DNA of 64,000 nt from JARRKU01 sp050288425 (lineage in GTDB: Bacteria > Desulfobacterota > Desulfobacteria > Desulfobacterales > Desulfosarcinaceae): assembly GCA_050288425.1 (NCBI GenBank), contig JBNKDU010000032.1, positions 9,539 through 73,538 of the forward strand. The letters are read 5' to 3'. Position numbers and translations under genes: made by a program. Shown here piece by piece: positions 34,413-43,005 of the stretch (its first letter is position 1; each line of letters starts with the position of its first letter). Below the pieces are notes generated by a model. It made no database searches. It saw nothing but the letters and a program-made list of their open reading frames with translations, and was not told the origin of the DNA.

Positions 34413-34451
34413 AAAGAAGGGCAGGTGATTTGAAATCACCTGCCCTTCTTT
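34413..34451. terminator. Bidirectional terminator between the VWA and PEP-CTERM genes
   Basis: A 19-bp perfect inverted repeat (aaagaagggcaggtgattt and its complement, with one central base) has A-rich and T-rich flanks on both sides. It sits between convergent genes, 90 bp after the VWA stop and 16 bp after the PEP-CTERM stop, and can end both transcripts. Confidence 0.85.
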
Positions 34452-34467
34452 ATGAAGCGGAGACGCT

Positions 34468-35055
34468 TTATTTTATGAGTTTTTTCCGCCCGATGCCCGC
34501 CAATCCAAGCAGACCGGTTCCAAGAAGAAGCATGGTGGCCGGTTCGGGCACCGGGGCACTGCCTCTGCCGTATACGGATAAATGTGACAGGTTTTTTCCC
34601 TGCGGGTAGGTCCAGGACCCGTTGTAGGTTCCGTCCGAAAGCAGGTATGCGTTCCAATAGTTCGTATAAGGCTCGCCTTGTTCCGGTTCGATTACAATAC
34701 CGCCATCTTTCAACACAATCACGATATTATCGTAGGTATTCCAGACCCCCATATCGAATCCATACGTACCACTGTTGGTTCCATTGGTCGGTGTGACGGC
34801 GAGTCCGATGTCGACGGTGACTTCAAGATCTCCGGGAGTTTCTTGTTTCGACAGCAATTGCCAGTCATTCTGCCCGAAGTAAGAATAGGTATTGAGCAGT
34901 AGTTCTCCGCCATTGGTGTCATTCGTCGTATTTGGGAAGCCGTCCCGGCAATCGACGGCTCCGGATACATCGGTTGTCTGGCAAACCGGCAATGCATGGG
35001 CTGCAGTCGTAGCGAAAAAGAATGCAACAATCGTAATTAACATAGTTCTTTTCAT
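34468..35055 (-). CDS. PEP-CTERM surface/exopolysaccharide-associated protein
   Basis: 195 residues. The signal peptide (about 1-21, ending AHA) leads into a mature domain rich in Asn, Thr, Tyr and Gly (about 25-165) without a recognised enzyme fold; two Cys lie near its start. The C-terminus is a canonical exosortase signal: VPEPATMLLLGTGLLGLAG then IGRKK. Exosortase (EpsH/XrtA) cleaves and anchors such proteins in the envelope, often with an exopolysaccharide matrix. No exosortase gene is in the window. A sigma54-like promoter with correct spacing lies 67-83 nt upstream. It is divergent from the TolC-like gene. Confidence 0.88.
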   Translation of the reverse strand: MKRTMLITIVAFFFATTAAHALPVCQTTDVSGAVDCRDGFPNTTNDTNGGELLLNTYSYFGQNDWQLLSKQETPGDLEVTVDIGLAVTPTNGTNSGTYGFDMGVWNTYDNIVIVLKDGGIVIEPEQGEPYTNYWNAYLLSDGTYNGSWTYPQGKNLSHLSVYGRGSAPVPEPATMLLLGTGLLGLAGIGRKKLIK

Positions 35056-35121
35056 TTATTAGTACCTCGCTCGCGCTCAAACAGGTTCGGTAAAGTCGTT
35101 ATAAAGGTTCTCATTTACGTC

Positions 35122-35138
35122 AAGCAAATCGCGTACCG
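35122..35138 (-). promoter_or_regulatory. Candidate sigma54 (-24/-12) promoter of the PEP-CTERM gene
   Basis: On the minus strand the sequence reads CGGTACGCGATTTGCTT. Aligned to TGGCAC-N5-TTGC, the GG at -24 and GC at -12 are at the exact required distance, with TTGCT intact and two differences in the -24 box. Transcription would start near 35112. In exosortase-bearing species many PEP-CTERM genes use such promoters with the PrsK/PrsR two-component system. Confidence 0.5.
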
Positions 35139-35279
35139 CTAGTGGAATATTTTATTTAATAGTAATAACAGACAGTTATTTTAATGGCGGTTTTAATAGA
35201 CAGAAAGATTGTGAAGTGAAATACCTAATCAGATGTGATTAAAGGTTGATAGTGTGTAATCTGGGTTATAATCCTATCA

Positions 35280-35371
35280 GAAAACGTCGCAAACTTATTA
35301 CTCAATGAGTTTGAAATTGAGCGTCCAAGCTCATTTCACCTTGTTAAAGTTAATAAGTTAGCAACGTCCCC
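35280..35371. repeat. Decayed REPIN-like element, GTTGC subtype
   Basis: The right arm (35343-35371, ...ttagcaacgtcccc) is nearly intact. The left arm (about 35280-35307, acgtcgcaaacttatta) has several changes and can no longer pair fully. Total length, about 92, is preserved. It lies in the divergent AT-rich region between the PEP-CTERM and TolC-like genes rather than at a gene end. Confidence 0.65.
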
Positions 35372-35376
35372 TGATA

Positions 35377-35405
35377 TTGCATGTGCCTTCGCATTATGCT
35401 ATTAT
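35377..35405 (+). promoter_or_regulatory. Candidate promoter for the second RND operon
   Basis: TTGCAT (35377-35382), a 17-nt spacer and TATTAT (35400-35405) lie directly beside the decayed repeat and 110 nt upstream of the TolC-like ATG. The rest of this 459-bp AT-rich region holds only the decayed repeat and the minus-strand sigma54-like site. Confidence 0.45.
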
Positions 35406-35514
35406 TCCAACATTCTAACGATTCTTGTGTAACCATGCTCATATCCTGGGTTCCCTACCCATGAACTGATGGAACCAATGCTTTTTTCACCGGAACGATC
35501 CAAAGGGGGCAGGT

Positions 35515-36870
35515 ATGTACCGACCCGTTCTTTTGATCCTGTTGGGCCTGGCGATGGGGTCGCCTTGGCCGCCCATTCTCCTGGCAGAAGAGCCGGACGA
35601 GACCCTCACCCTGGCCGAGGCCGTTGACGCGGCGATCAAGAACAATCCCCAGGTGCTGGTGGCCCGGCATGCCGCGGATGCGGCGGCCGCCCGGATCACC
35701 ACGGCAAGATCGGGACTGTTGCCCCAGGTCGATGTGGCCGAGACCTTCAACCGCACCAACAGTCCGTTGTGGGCCTTCGGCACCAAGTTGAACCAGGGAA
35801 GCATCGAAAGTGAGGACTTCGCTCCCGACGCCCTCAACGAACCCGATGCCATCAACAATTTCAATACGGCGCTGACCTTGTCGTGGAACTTGTATGACGG
35901 CGGCCGGACGCGCATCGGCTGGGACCAGGCCCGCCAGGGGAGGGAGGCGGCCGACCTGGGACTCGTGAGGGCAACCCAGCAGGTCATCGCCCAGGCGGCC
36001 AGGGCTTATGTGGGGCTGCTGCTGGCCAGGGAGAATCTGGTGGTCATCGAGCAATCCTTGGACACTTCCCGGGCCCAGCTTCGACTTGTGGAAGATCGCT
36101 TCGACGGCGGTCTGGCCGTCAAAAGCGATGTTCTCCGCGCCCGGGTGCATATCGCCCAACTGGAGCAGCAGCGTCTGGCCGCCGGCAGCCAGGTGCAGGT
36201 GGCCCAAGCCGTGCTGTATGCCGCCATGGGGCGGGAGGATAGCGGCTCCATCGCCCCGACCACTTCGCTGGAAAACTGCCTTCCCACACGTGGCGCCATG
36301 GACGAATGGATCGAACGCGCCCTGACCCACCGGCCGGATCTGAGGCAGGTCGACATTCAGGCAGCGGTCGCCGAACAGGGTATCGCCCGGGCCGAAGCCG
36401 GCCACCTGCCGAGGCTGGACCTGCACGGCAACTATGAGCACAATTCCGAGGATTTCAGCGAGTCCCAGGACAACTACACCGTTGGGGCCGTGGTGCGCGT
36501 CAACCTTTACAGCGGCCGGCGTATCTCTTCCGAGGCGGCCACGGCCAGGTCCACGGCGGCCGAAGCCAGGGCCGCCCGGCGGGCAAGGCAGTTGGCCGTG
36601 CGCGTGGAGACCCAACGGGCCTATTATCTGGCGCAAAGCACCTGGCAGAGCATCGATGTGGCCAGGCAGGCCGTGCTCCAGGCCGAGGAGGGCCTGCGCA
36701 TCGTGGGCAATCGCTATGCCGGCGGCCTGTTGACCATCGTGGATCTGCTCGATGCCCAGGTCGCCTTGCAACAGGCGCGCACCCTGCACTACAGGGCCAT
36801 GCACGACTATAAAGTGGCCCGCATCGAGCTTGCCCTGGCGGCAGGCACCATATCCCGGGATTTTCGATAA
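35515..36870 (+). CDS. TolC-family outer-membrane efflux protein
   Basis: 451 residues with a signal peptide (about 1-24) and two outer-membrane efflux repeats. LTLAEAVDAAIKNNPQVL is the classic family opening, and TLSWNLYDGGRTRIGWDQA and VGAVVRVNLYSGRRISSEAA mark the two beta-strand entries. It would form the outer-membrane channel of the tripartite pump completed by the next two genes. The ATG has AAAGGGGGCAGG upstream. The gene order outer-membrane factor, adaptor, pump is the reverse of the Cus-like operon's end position for its channel. Confidence 0.9.
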   Translation: MYRPVLLILLGLAMGSPWPPILLAEEPDETLTLAEAVDAAIKNNPQVLVARHAADAAAARITTARSGLLPQVDVAETFNRTNSPLWAFGTKLNQGSIESEDFAPDALNEPDAINNFNTALTLSWNLYDGGRTRIGWDQARQGREAADLGLVRATQQVIAQAARAYVGLLLARENLVVIEQSLDTSRAQLRLVEDRFDGGLAVKSDVLRARVHIAQLEQQRLAAGSQVQVAQAVLYAAMGREDSGSIAPTTSLENCLPTRGAMDEWIERALTHRPDLRQVDIQAAVAEQGIARAEAGHLPRLDLHGNYEHNSEDFSESQDNYTVGAVVRVNLYSGRRISSEAATARSTAAEARAARRARQLAVRVETQRAYYLAQSTWQSIDVARQAVLQAEEGLRIVGNRYAGGLLTIVDLLDAQVALQQARTLHYRAMHDYKVARIELALAAGTISRDFR

Positions 36871-36976
36871 TTCGTTCCCGGGATCGTTCGGGGCGACGGG
36901 CACCTCATTCCATGGATGCCCATCCAGTTGCTGAAGCGCCCAATTATCCACAAAACCGAATATCACGGAGTCTGGA

Positions 36977-38014
36977 ATGCCGCGAAAAGTCTACCACCGT
37001 TTGTCACTTTTTCTCGTCGCCGCCCTGCTCGCCGCTTGCGGCCAGAAGATCGAGCCCGGCACCACGCCGGCCGAGGCCGTTGCGGCCGTCAAGGCGCCCA
37101 TCGCCACGGCCGTGGTGACCCAGCAGCCCTTCATGTACGAGGCCGTGGGTACGGTGGCGGCCCGCACGGCCAGCACCATCGCCAGCAAATTGATGGGCGT
37201 GGTGCGTATCGTGCACGTGCAGGAGGGCGACCGGGTCCGGGAGGGCGATTTGCTGGTCACCCTGGACCCGCGCCAGGTGAAGGCGCAGCTGGACCGGGCC
37301 CAGGCCAATGCCGCCGTGGCAGAGAAGGAGTACAACCGATACAAGCAGTTGCTCGAGTCGCAGTCGGCTTCCCAGCAGGAGTTCGACCGCGCCGAGGCCC
37401 AGTTCCGCCAGTCCCGGGCGGCGGTGGCCGCCGCCCGGGTCAGCCGCAAGGATGCCCTGGTGCGGGCGCCCTATAATGGTCGTGTGGTGACCAAACTGAT
37501 CAACCCCGGGGATCTGGCTTCGCCGGGTACGCCTTTTTTCACTCTTGAGGCGGAGGGTCGCTTCTGGACAGATCTGGTGCTTCCCGAACGGCACATCCAG
37601 GCGGTCCAGACCGGTCTGGAAGTCCAGGTGGTGGTACCGGCCTTGGAGAATCGCGCCTTTGTGGGCCGGGTGGCCCGAATTATTCCCATGGCCGATACCC
37701 GCAGCCGATCGTTCCAGATCAAGGTCGCCATGCCGGACAGCGCTCAGGATCTGAAGTCCGGAATGTTCGCCCGGGTGGCCATTCCCCTGGGGGGCACCGG
37801 CATGCTGCTGGTGCCCAAAAGTGCCGTCAAACAGGAGGGGCAACTCGACGCCGTCTATGTCCTCGATGCGCAGCAGACCGCTCGTATGCGGCTGATCCGT
37901 ATCGGCCAGGTCTTCGATGCCGAAGTGGAGGTGCTCTCCGGGCTGAGCGAGGGCCAGCGCTATGTCGCCGCCATCCCGCCGGGTTTGACCGACGGCGCAC
38001 GAATCGAAGAATAG
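36977..38014 (+). CDS. RND efflux periplasmic adaptor lipoprotein
   Basis: 345 residues. The N-terminus is a lipoprotein signal (LFLVAALLAACG, Cys about residue 21). It continues with a biotinyl/lipoyl-like domain (VRIVHVQEGDRVREGDLL), an alpha-hairpin (about 88-150, with long Gln/Ala heptads), the second lipoyl half (VRAPYNGRVVTKLINPGDLASPG) and a beta-barrel domain. It links the inner-membrane pump to the TolC-like channel. Shine-Dalgarno GGAG is 6 nt before ATG. A 358-bp gap filled by a structured repeat separates it from the pump gene, so the operon was once tighter. Confidence 0.88.
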   Translation: MPRKVYHRLSLFLVAALLAACGQKIEPGTTPAEAVAAVKAPIATAVVTQQPFMYEAVGTVAARTASTIASKLMGVVRIVHVQEGDRVREGDLLVTLDPRQVKAQLDRAQANAAVAEKEYNRYKQLLESQSASQQEFDRAEAQFRQSRAAVAAARVSRKDALVRAPYNGRVVTKLINPGDLASPGTPFFTLEAEGRFWTDLVLPERHIQAVQTGLEVQVVVPALENRAFVGRVARIIPMADTRSRSFQIKVAMPDSAQDLKSGMFARVAIPLGGTGMLLVPKSAVKQEGQLDAVYVLDAQQTARMRLIRIGQVFDAEVEVLSGLSEGQRYVAAIPPGLTDGARIEE

Positions 38015-38273
38015 ACCCCAACGTTGCATAAAAAAGATGGCAAAAGGTGAATAAACTGTCATGAACGTTGAACAATAGCCAGATCCGGAGCTACTGCCAA
38101 CAATCAACCAAAGGTTCACTGTAGGATCGGGTCTATTATATGCCATCTTTTTTCCCCTTCGGGAAAGCCGGAGGACTCCAGATCCGGCGTTGCCGGGGGT
38201 TCGCAGTAGATGACTACGGCTTCACCCCCGGCGCCTTGGCTCTGAAGCCCTCCGACTTTTGCAACGTTGGGGT
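38015..38273. repeat. 259-bp structured element with perfect 14-bp terminal inverted repeats
   Basis: The ends are ACCCCAACGTTGCA (38015-38028) and its exact complement (38260-38273). The left end starts at the base after the adaptor stop codon. Inside, AAAAAAGATGGCA (38030-38042) recurs inverted at 38141-38153, aatagaccc (38010-38018) recurs inverted at 38129-38137, and ccagatccgg occurs twice directly (38079-38088, 38178-38187). The right part (about 38163-38259) folds as a long GC-rich imperfect hairpin with ccgggggt/acccccgg near its tip. No protein is recognised. From 38274 to the pump start at 38373 nothing else is seen. Confidence 0.6.
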
Positions 38274-38372
38274 AGATTTCCCGGGACCGGACCCGTTTCG
38301 TACTGACAGGGAGGCCCGTCCGCCAGGCGATGCATCCGCAGGAACCATGAACCCCCAGGAGCGGAGTGGAGG

Positions 38373-41300
38373 ATGAATCCACAAGTGGGTATGTCCGGAA
38401 GGATTGCGCGTTTTTTTATCGATTCCAAGTTGACACCGCTGGTGATCGCCGCCTCCATCCTGTTGGGCATCGCCGCCGTGGTGGCCCTGCCCCGGGAAGA
38501 AGAACCGCAGATCATCGTGCCCATGATCGACATCTTCGTTCAGATGCCGGGGGCCGATGCCCGGGAAGTGGAACAACGCATCACCAGCCCCATGGAAAAG
38601 CTGCTGTGGGAGATTCCCGGCGTGGAGTATGTCTACACCACTTCCAGCCCGGGGATGAGCCTGGCCGTGGTGCGTTTCTATGTGGGCCAGGATGAGGAAG
38701 AGTCCATCGTACGGCTGCAATCCAAGCTTGCCGCCAACTACGACCGCATTCCCTGGGCGGTGGCGCCGCCGCTGATCAAACCCCGCTACATCGACGACGT
38801 GCCGATCCTGGCCCTGACCTTCTGGAGCGAGGAGAGCGACCACTACATGCTGCGCAGGGTGGCCGCCGAGGTGGAGAACATCGTCAAGCGCGAACCCAAT
38901 GTCTCCATCACGACCCTCATCGGCGGCGCCCGGCGACAGGTCCAGGTGCTGTTCGACCCGGTGCGCCTGGCCTCGGTGGGCATCGATCTGGATCAGGCCG
39001 CCATGATGCTGCAGGCCACCAACCAGGAGATCGACGCCGGAACCTATCCCGCCGCTATGCAGGGGCGGGTTCTGGTGCATGTGGGCGGCTTCCTGAAGAC
39101 CGTCGAGGATGTCGAACGGGTGGTGCTGGGGATCCATGGCGGCCGGCCGGTCTATGTGCAGGATGTGGCCACGGTGGAGGACGGACCTGCCGAGCCGGAT
39201 CAATACCTCTTCTTCGGCACCGGCCCGGCGGCGGTCGAGAAGGGCATCGACGCCCGCGGGCGGTTTCCGGCCGTCACCCTCACCATGGCCAAGCGCAAGG
39301 GGACCAATGCCATCGCCGTGGCGCAAAGGATCCTGCACCGGGTGGGAGAAGTCCACGGCGGCATCATCCCCGACAACATCCACATGACCGTCACCCGCCA
39401 CTACGGCCGGACGGCCAAGGAAAAGTCGGACGAACTGCTCTACCACATGGCCATCGCCGTGGTATCGGTGACCCTGTTGATCTGGCTCACGCTGGGCCGC
39501 CGGGAATCGGGGGTCGTGGCCCTGGCCATTCCCGTCACCCTGGCATTCACCATGGCCACCTTCTATTTATACGGTTACACCCTCAACCGCATCACCCTGT
39601 TCGCCCTGATCTTCTCCATCGGCATCCTGGTGGACGACGCCATCGTGGTGGTGGAAAATGTGGTGCGTCACAACCATTTGCCGGAGAACAAGGGGCGCAG
39701 CCGCTTCGCCGTGGCCATCGAGGCGGTGGACGAGGTGGGCAACCCCACCATCCTGGCCACCCTGGCGGTGATCGCCGCCATTCTGCCCATGGCCTTCGTG
39801 GGCGGGCTGATGGGGCCCTACATGCGGCCCATTCCGGTGGGCGCTTCCGCGGCCATGGTCTTCTCCCTGCTGGTGGCCTTCATCGTCACCCCCTGGGCGG
39901 CCGTACGCCTGCTCAAACCACGCCGCGGGGCCAAGGCCCATGACGAATTCCGGGAAGACTGGAGTACCCGGCTATATCGTCGGGTGATGAATCCCCTGAT
40001 CCACAACCGCCTCTGGCGCTGGCTCTTCCTGGCCGGCGTGGTGTTGCTGCTGCTGCTGGCCTGCGCCATGGTGGGGGTCGGCCTGGTGCGGGTGAAGATG
40101 CTGCCCTTCGACAACAAGAGCGAATTCCAGGTGATCATCGACATGCCCGAGGACGCCACCCTGGAGACCACCTACGCCGCGGCCCAGGCCATGGGGGACT
40201 ACCTGGCCACGGTCAATGAGGTGACCGACTACCAGCTCCATGTGGGCACCAGCGGACCGTTCAATTTCAACGGACTGGTGCGGCACTACTATCTCCGGCG
40301 GGAAGCCTACCAGGCCGACATTCAGGTGAACCTGGTGGAGAAGGGCCACCGCCGGCAGCAGAGCCATGCCATCGCCAAGCGGGTGCGGCCGGCCCTGGTG
40401 GATATCGCCCGACGATACGATGCCCGCATCAAGGTGGCCGAGGTGCCCCCCGGCCCGCCGGTGCTGGCGACGCTGGTGGCCGAGGTATACGGTCCCGACT
40501 ACCCGCGCCAGCGGGAGATCGCCGCCCAGATCATGGAGGTCTTTGAAAAGACCGCCGGCGTGGTGGATGTGGACTGGTTCATGGAAGAAGACCATCCGCG
40601 GTATCACCTTCGCGTGGACCGCGAGAAGGCCGCCCTGCACGGCATCACCCCCCGCCAGATTTCCGATACCCTCCGGCTGGCCCTCAGCGGCCGTCAGGTG
40701 GGCCTGCTCCATCAGCCGCGGGAACGGGAGGACGTTCCGGTGATCCTCAAACTGCCCCTGGCCGACCGTGCCGGCGTCCGGCGCCTGGAAGGCATCAAGA
40801 TGCGGGCCGCCGACGGCAGCCTGATCCCGCTGTCGTCCCTGGTGCATTCCGAATCGACTGCGCCGGATAAGAGCATCTATCACAAGAACCTGATGCCCGT
40901 CGTTTACGTCATCGGCGATGTGGCCGGAGCCAAGGAGAGCCCGGTATACGCCATATTGGAGATGCGCAAGAAGATCGACGCCATCCGGTTGCCCGAGGGG
41001 TACGGTATCCGCCAGCACACCGCCGGCCTGCCCGCAAGCGACCGCAAGTTCTCCATGAAGTGGGACGGCGAATGGCACATCACCTATGAAGTCTTCCGCG
41101 ATATGGGCATCGCCTTCGCCGTGGTGTTGGTGCTGATCTTCGTGTTGGTGGTGGGGTGGTTTCAGTCCTTTTCCACCCCCATGGTGATCATGGTGGCCAT
41201 CCCGTTTTCCCTCATCGGCATCCTGCCGGCCCACTGGGCCATGGGGGCCTTCTTCACGGCCACCTCCATGATCGGATTCATCGCCGGCGCCGGCATCGTG

Positions 41301-41624
41301 GTGCGCAATTCCGTCATCCTGGTGGATTTTATCGAGTTACGCGTCCGGGAGGGGGTGCCCCTGGATCAGGCCGTGGTGGACGCGGGCGCCGTCCGATTTC
41401 GGCCCATGATGCTCACGGCGGCCGCCGTGGTGGTGGGCGCGTCGGTGATTCTCTTCGACCCTATCTTCCAGGGGCTGGCCATCTCCTTGATGGCCGGCGA
41501 AATCGCCTCGCTGCTCTTCTCCCGAATGACCGTGCCCATATTGTATTACCTGGACAAGCGCTGGGAGGCCCGGCACGGGCACCCTGCGGCCGCGCGTCGG
41601 GCGGAAGCCGACGGTTCCCATTAG
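38373..41624 (+). CDS. RND efflux pump inner-membrane transporter (AcrB/hydrophobe-type)
   Basis: 1083 residues with 12 predicted membrane helices and two periplasmic domains. TM1 is followed by ALPREEEPQI, and TM4 contains GILVDDAIVVVENV, the two Asp of the hydrophobe/amphiphile proton relay, unlike the Asp/Glu pattern of the CusA-like pump in this window. It resembles the widespread short-named AcrB/AcrD/AcrF family group that lacks drug assignments. Substrate is unknown. The C-terminal tail is basic and likely disordered. The ATG at 38373 has AGGAG and GGAGG upstream; the Met at codon 7 is a second possible start. A hairpin follows its stop. Confidence 0.88.
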   Translation: MNPQVGMSGRIARFFIDSKLTPLVIAASILLGIAAVVALPREEEPQIIVPMIDIFVQMPGADAREVEQRITSPMEKLLWEIPGVEYVYTTSSPGMSLAVVRFYVGQDEEESIVRLQSKLAANYDRIPWAVAPPLIKPRYIDDVPILALTFWSEESDHYMLRRVAAEVENIVKREPNVSITTLIGGARRQVQVLFDPVRLASVGIDLDQAAMMLQATNQEIDAGTYPAAMQGRVLVHVGGFLKTVEDVERVVLGIHGGRPVYVQDVATVEDGPAEPDQYLFFGTGPAAVEKGIDARGRFPAVTLTMAKRKGTNAIAVAQRILHRVGEVHGGIIPDNIHMTVTRHYGRTAKEKSDELLYHMAIAVVSVTLLIWLTLGRRESGVVALAIPVTLAFTMATFYLYGYTLNRITLFALIFSIGILVDDAIVVVENVVRHNHLPENKGRSRFAVAIEAVDEVGNPTILATLAVIAAILPMAFVGGLMGPYMRPIPVGASAAMVFSLLVAFIVTPWAAVRLLKPRRGAKAHDEFREDWSTRLYRRVMNPLIHNRLWRWLFLAGVVLLLLLACAMVGVGLVRVKMLPFDNKSEFQVIIDMPEDATLETTYAAAQAMGDYLATVNEVTDYQLHVGTSGPFNFNGLVRHYYLRREAYQADIQVNLVEKGHRRQQSHAIAKRVRPALVDIARRYDARIKVAEVPPGPPVLATLVAEVYGPDYPRQREIAAQIMEVFEKTAGVVDVDWFMEEDHPRYHLRVDREKAALHGITPRQISDTLRLALSGRQVGLLHQPREREDVPVILKLPLADRAGVRRLEGIKMRAADGSLIPLSSLVHSESTAPDKSIYHKNLMPVVYVIGDVAGAKESPVYAILEMRKKIDAIRLPEGYGIRQHTAGLPASDRKFSMKWDGEWHITYEVFRDMGIAFAVVLVLIFVLVVGWFQSFSTPMVIMVAIPFSLIGILPAHWAMGAFFTATSMIGFIAGAGIVVRNSVILVDFIELRVREGVPLDQAVVDAGAVRFRPMMLTAAAVVVGASVILFDPIFQGLAISLMAGEIASLLFSRMTVPILYYLDKRWEARHGHPAAARRAEADGSH

Positions 41625-41627
41625 GGC

Positions 41628-41658
41628 TCATCCGGAAATGGGGGTCATTTCCGGATGA
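41628..41658. terminator. Strong hairpin after the RND pump gene
   Basis: A perfect 13-bp stem (tcatccggaaatg and its complement) closes a 5-nt ggggt loop, beginning 4 nt after the stop codon. There is no T-run, so it may be a factor-dependent or mRNA-end-protecting hairpin rather than a classical terminator. Confidence 0.5.
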
Positions 41659-41731
41659 ATACGTATTCGCTTGTCAGCGCGTCGCTCACCGCATACCATC
41701 GCGGCCGCCGGTGGAGGGGCGGGCCTGCCTC

Positions 41732-42745
41732 TCAGTCCGGTTTCGCTTCGGCCAGGTAGCGATCCAGGACCGCCAGATGGGATTTTTTGGTTTCGGCATC
41801 GGCAAAGCTGGCATCGAAACTGTTGCGGGCCAAACGGACGGCCTGATCGCGGTTCAGGTGCAGGGCATCATACAAGGCCATGAAGTTCTCGTTGACATAC
41901 CCGCCGAAATAGGCCGGATCGTCCGAGTTTACGGTGACCATCAGGCCCCGGTCCAACAGATCCAGCAGATTGTGATCGGATACGCTGGCGAATACGCCCA
42001 GCTTGACGTTGGAAAGGGGGCAGACCGTCAGGGGGATCCGCTCGCTCTTCAGCCGCTGCACGAGATCGGGATCTTCGATGCAGCGGACGCCGTGGTCGAT
42101 GCGTTTCACCAGCAGCAGATCCAACGCCTCCCGGATGTAGGCGGGCGGTCCCTCCTCGCCAGCATGGGCCACGGTGAGCCAGCCGTATTCACGGGCCCGG
42201 TCGAAGACCTTTTGAAAGAGCCGGGGAGGGTACTCGCGTTCGGACGAGTCCAGGCCGACGGCGACGATTTCATTTTTGAAGGGCAGGGCCTGTTCCAGGG
42301 TGGCCATGGCCCGATCGACGCTCAGATCGCGCAGAAAACACATGATCAGGCCGCTGGTGATTCCGAGCTGTTTTTTCCCGTCTTCGAGGGCCCGAAGGAT
42401 GCCGGTGATGACCGTCTCAAACGCGATTTCCCGGTCGGTATGGGTCTGGGGATCGAAGAAGGGCTCCACGTGGATCACCCGCTGCCGCTGGCAGCGTTCC
42501 AGGTAGGCCCAGGTGATGTCGTAGAAATCCTGCTCGGTCTGCAGTACATGGGCGCTGTGGTAATAAATGCTCAGGAAGGCCCGCAGGTCCTGGAATTGGT
42601 AGGCGGCCCGGGCCGCTTCCGGCGTGACAAAGGGCAGGGTGAGCCCGTTGCGGCGACTGATGGCGAGCATCATTTCGGGTTCGATGGAACCTTCGAGGTG
42701 CATGTGCAGCTCCGCCTTGGGCAGTGCCTGCAGAAAACCGATCAT
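41732..42745 (-). CDS. Adenosine/adenine deaminase family enzyme, probably adenine deaminase
   Basis: 337 residues, a TIM-barrel metallo-amidohydrolase. KAELHMHLEGS gives the HxH zinc ligands, TVAHAGEEGPP the His and catalytic Glu, RIDHGVRC the catalytic His and TVNSDDPAYFGG the zinc and catalytic Asp pair. The SDDPAYFGGY form after the Asp pair is typical of the adenine-deaminase branch rather than true adenosine deaminases, so adenine to hypoxanthine in purine salvage is the preferred reading. The ATG at 42745 is decided by AAAGGAGAGG 7 nt upstream; the frame is open further but not protein-like. It is divergent from the ArsR gene. Confidence 0.85.
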   Translation of the reverse strand: MIGFLQALPKAELHMHLEGSIEPEMMLAISRRNGLTLPFVTPEAARAAYQFQDLRAFLSIYYHSAHVLQTEQDFYDITWAYLERCQRQRVIHVEPFFDPQTHTDREIAFETVITGILRALEDGKKQLGITSGLIMCFLRDLSVDRAMATLEQALPFKNEIVAVGLDSSEREYPPRLFQKVFDRAREYGWLTVAHAGEEGPPAYIREALDLLLVKRIDHGVRCIEDPDLVQRLKSERIPLTVCPLSNVKLGVFASVSDHNLLDLLDRGLMVTVNSDDPAYFGGYVNENFMALYDALHLNRDQAVRLARNSFDASFADAETKKSHLAVLDRYLAEAKPD

Positions 42746-42934
42746 CGAAAACCTCTCCTTTGCTGACGGGTTGGGTCGATCCGGGGAAGTCCCCTGATAC
42801 TGGTACATCCGAAGTGTGGTGTGCTGCCGAACAGCAGGCGTGAAACGCGAAAAGCGCCGGTTCGAGATGCAATGCGGGAGCGATGTACACATCATAGCCA
42901 GAGGGCTGCCGGCGGTCAAGCCTGGGATTTTCCT

Positions 42935-42962
42935 TTGACAAGGTCGAATCAATTAATATATG
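42935..42962 (+). promoter_or_regulatory. Promoter of the arsR-zntA operon
   Basis: TTGACA (42935-42940), 16 nt and TATATG (42957-42962). The -10 box is inside the palindromic operator, the usual repression geometry for ArsR/SmtB regulators. Confidence 0.6.
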
Positions 42963-42988
42963 TTCATATGTACATATATTAATTGATT
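42947..42988. promoter_or_regulatory. ArsR/SmtB-type operator, 42-bp near-perfect palindrome
   Basis: Centred at 42967/42968, 20 of 21 base pairs match; the only mismatch is 42964/42971. The core tgttcatatgtaca resembles the 12-2-12 sites of SmtB, CzrA and CadC regulators, and the AT-rich arms extend it well beyond that length. It overlaps the -10 box of the promoter of the downstream regulator gene. Confidence 0.75.
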
Positions 42989-43005
42989 GCCGAAAAGGAC
43001 ACATC

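Noticed and set aside
38015..38273. An integron attC site
   Set aside because: The ends do not fit the RYYYAAC/GTTRRRY core, the length exceeds the usual range, and there is no integrase or cassette structure.
38116..38382. An 88-codon minus-strand open frame in the structured element
   Set aside because: It spans hairpins and the terminal inverted repeat, has no ribosome-binding site, and overlaps the start of the pump gene.
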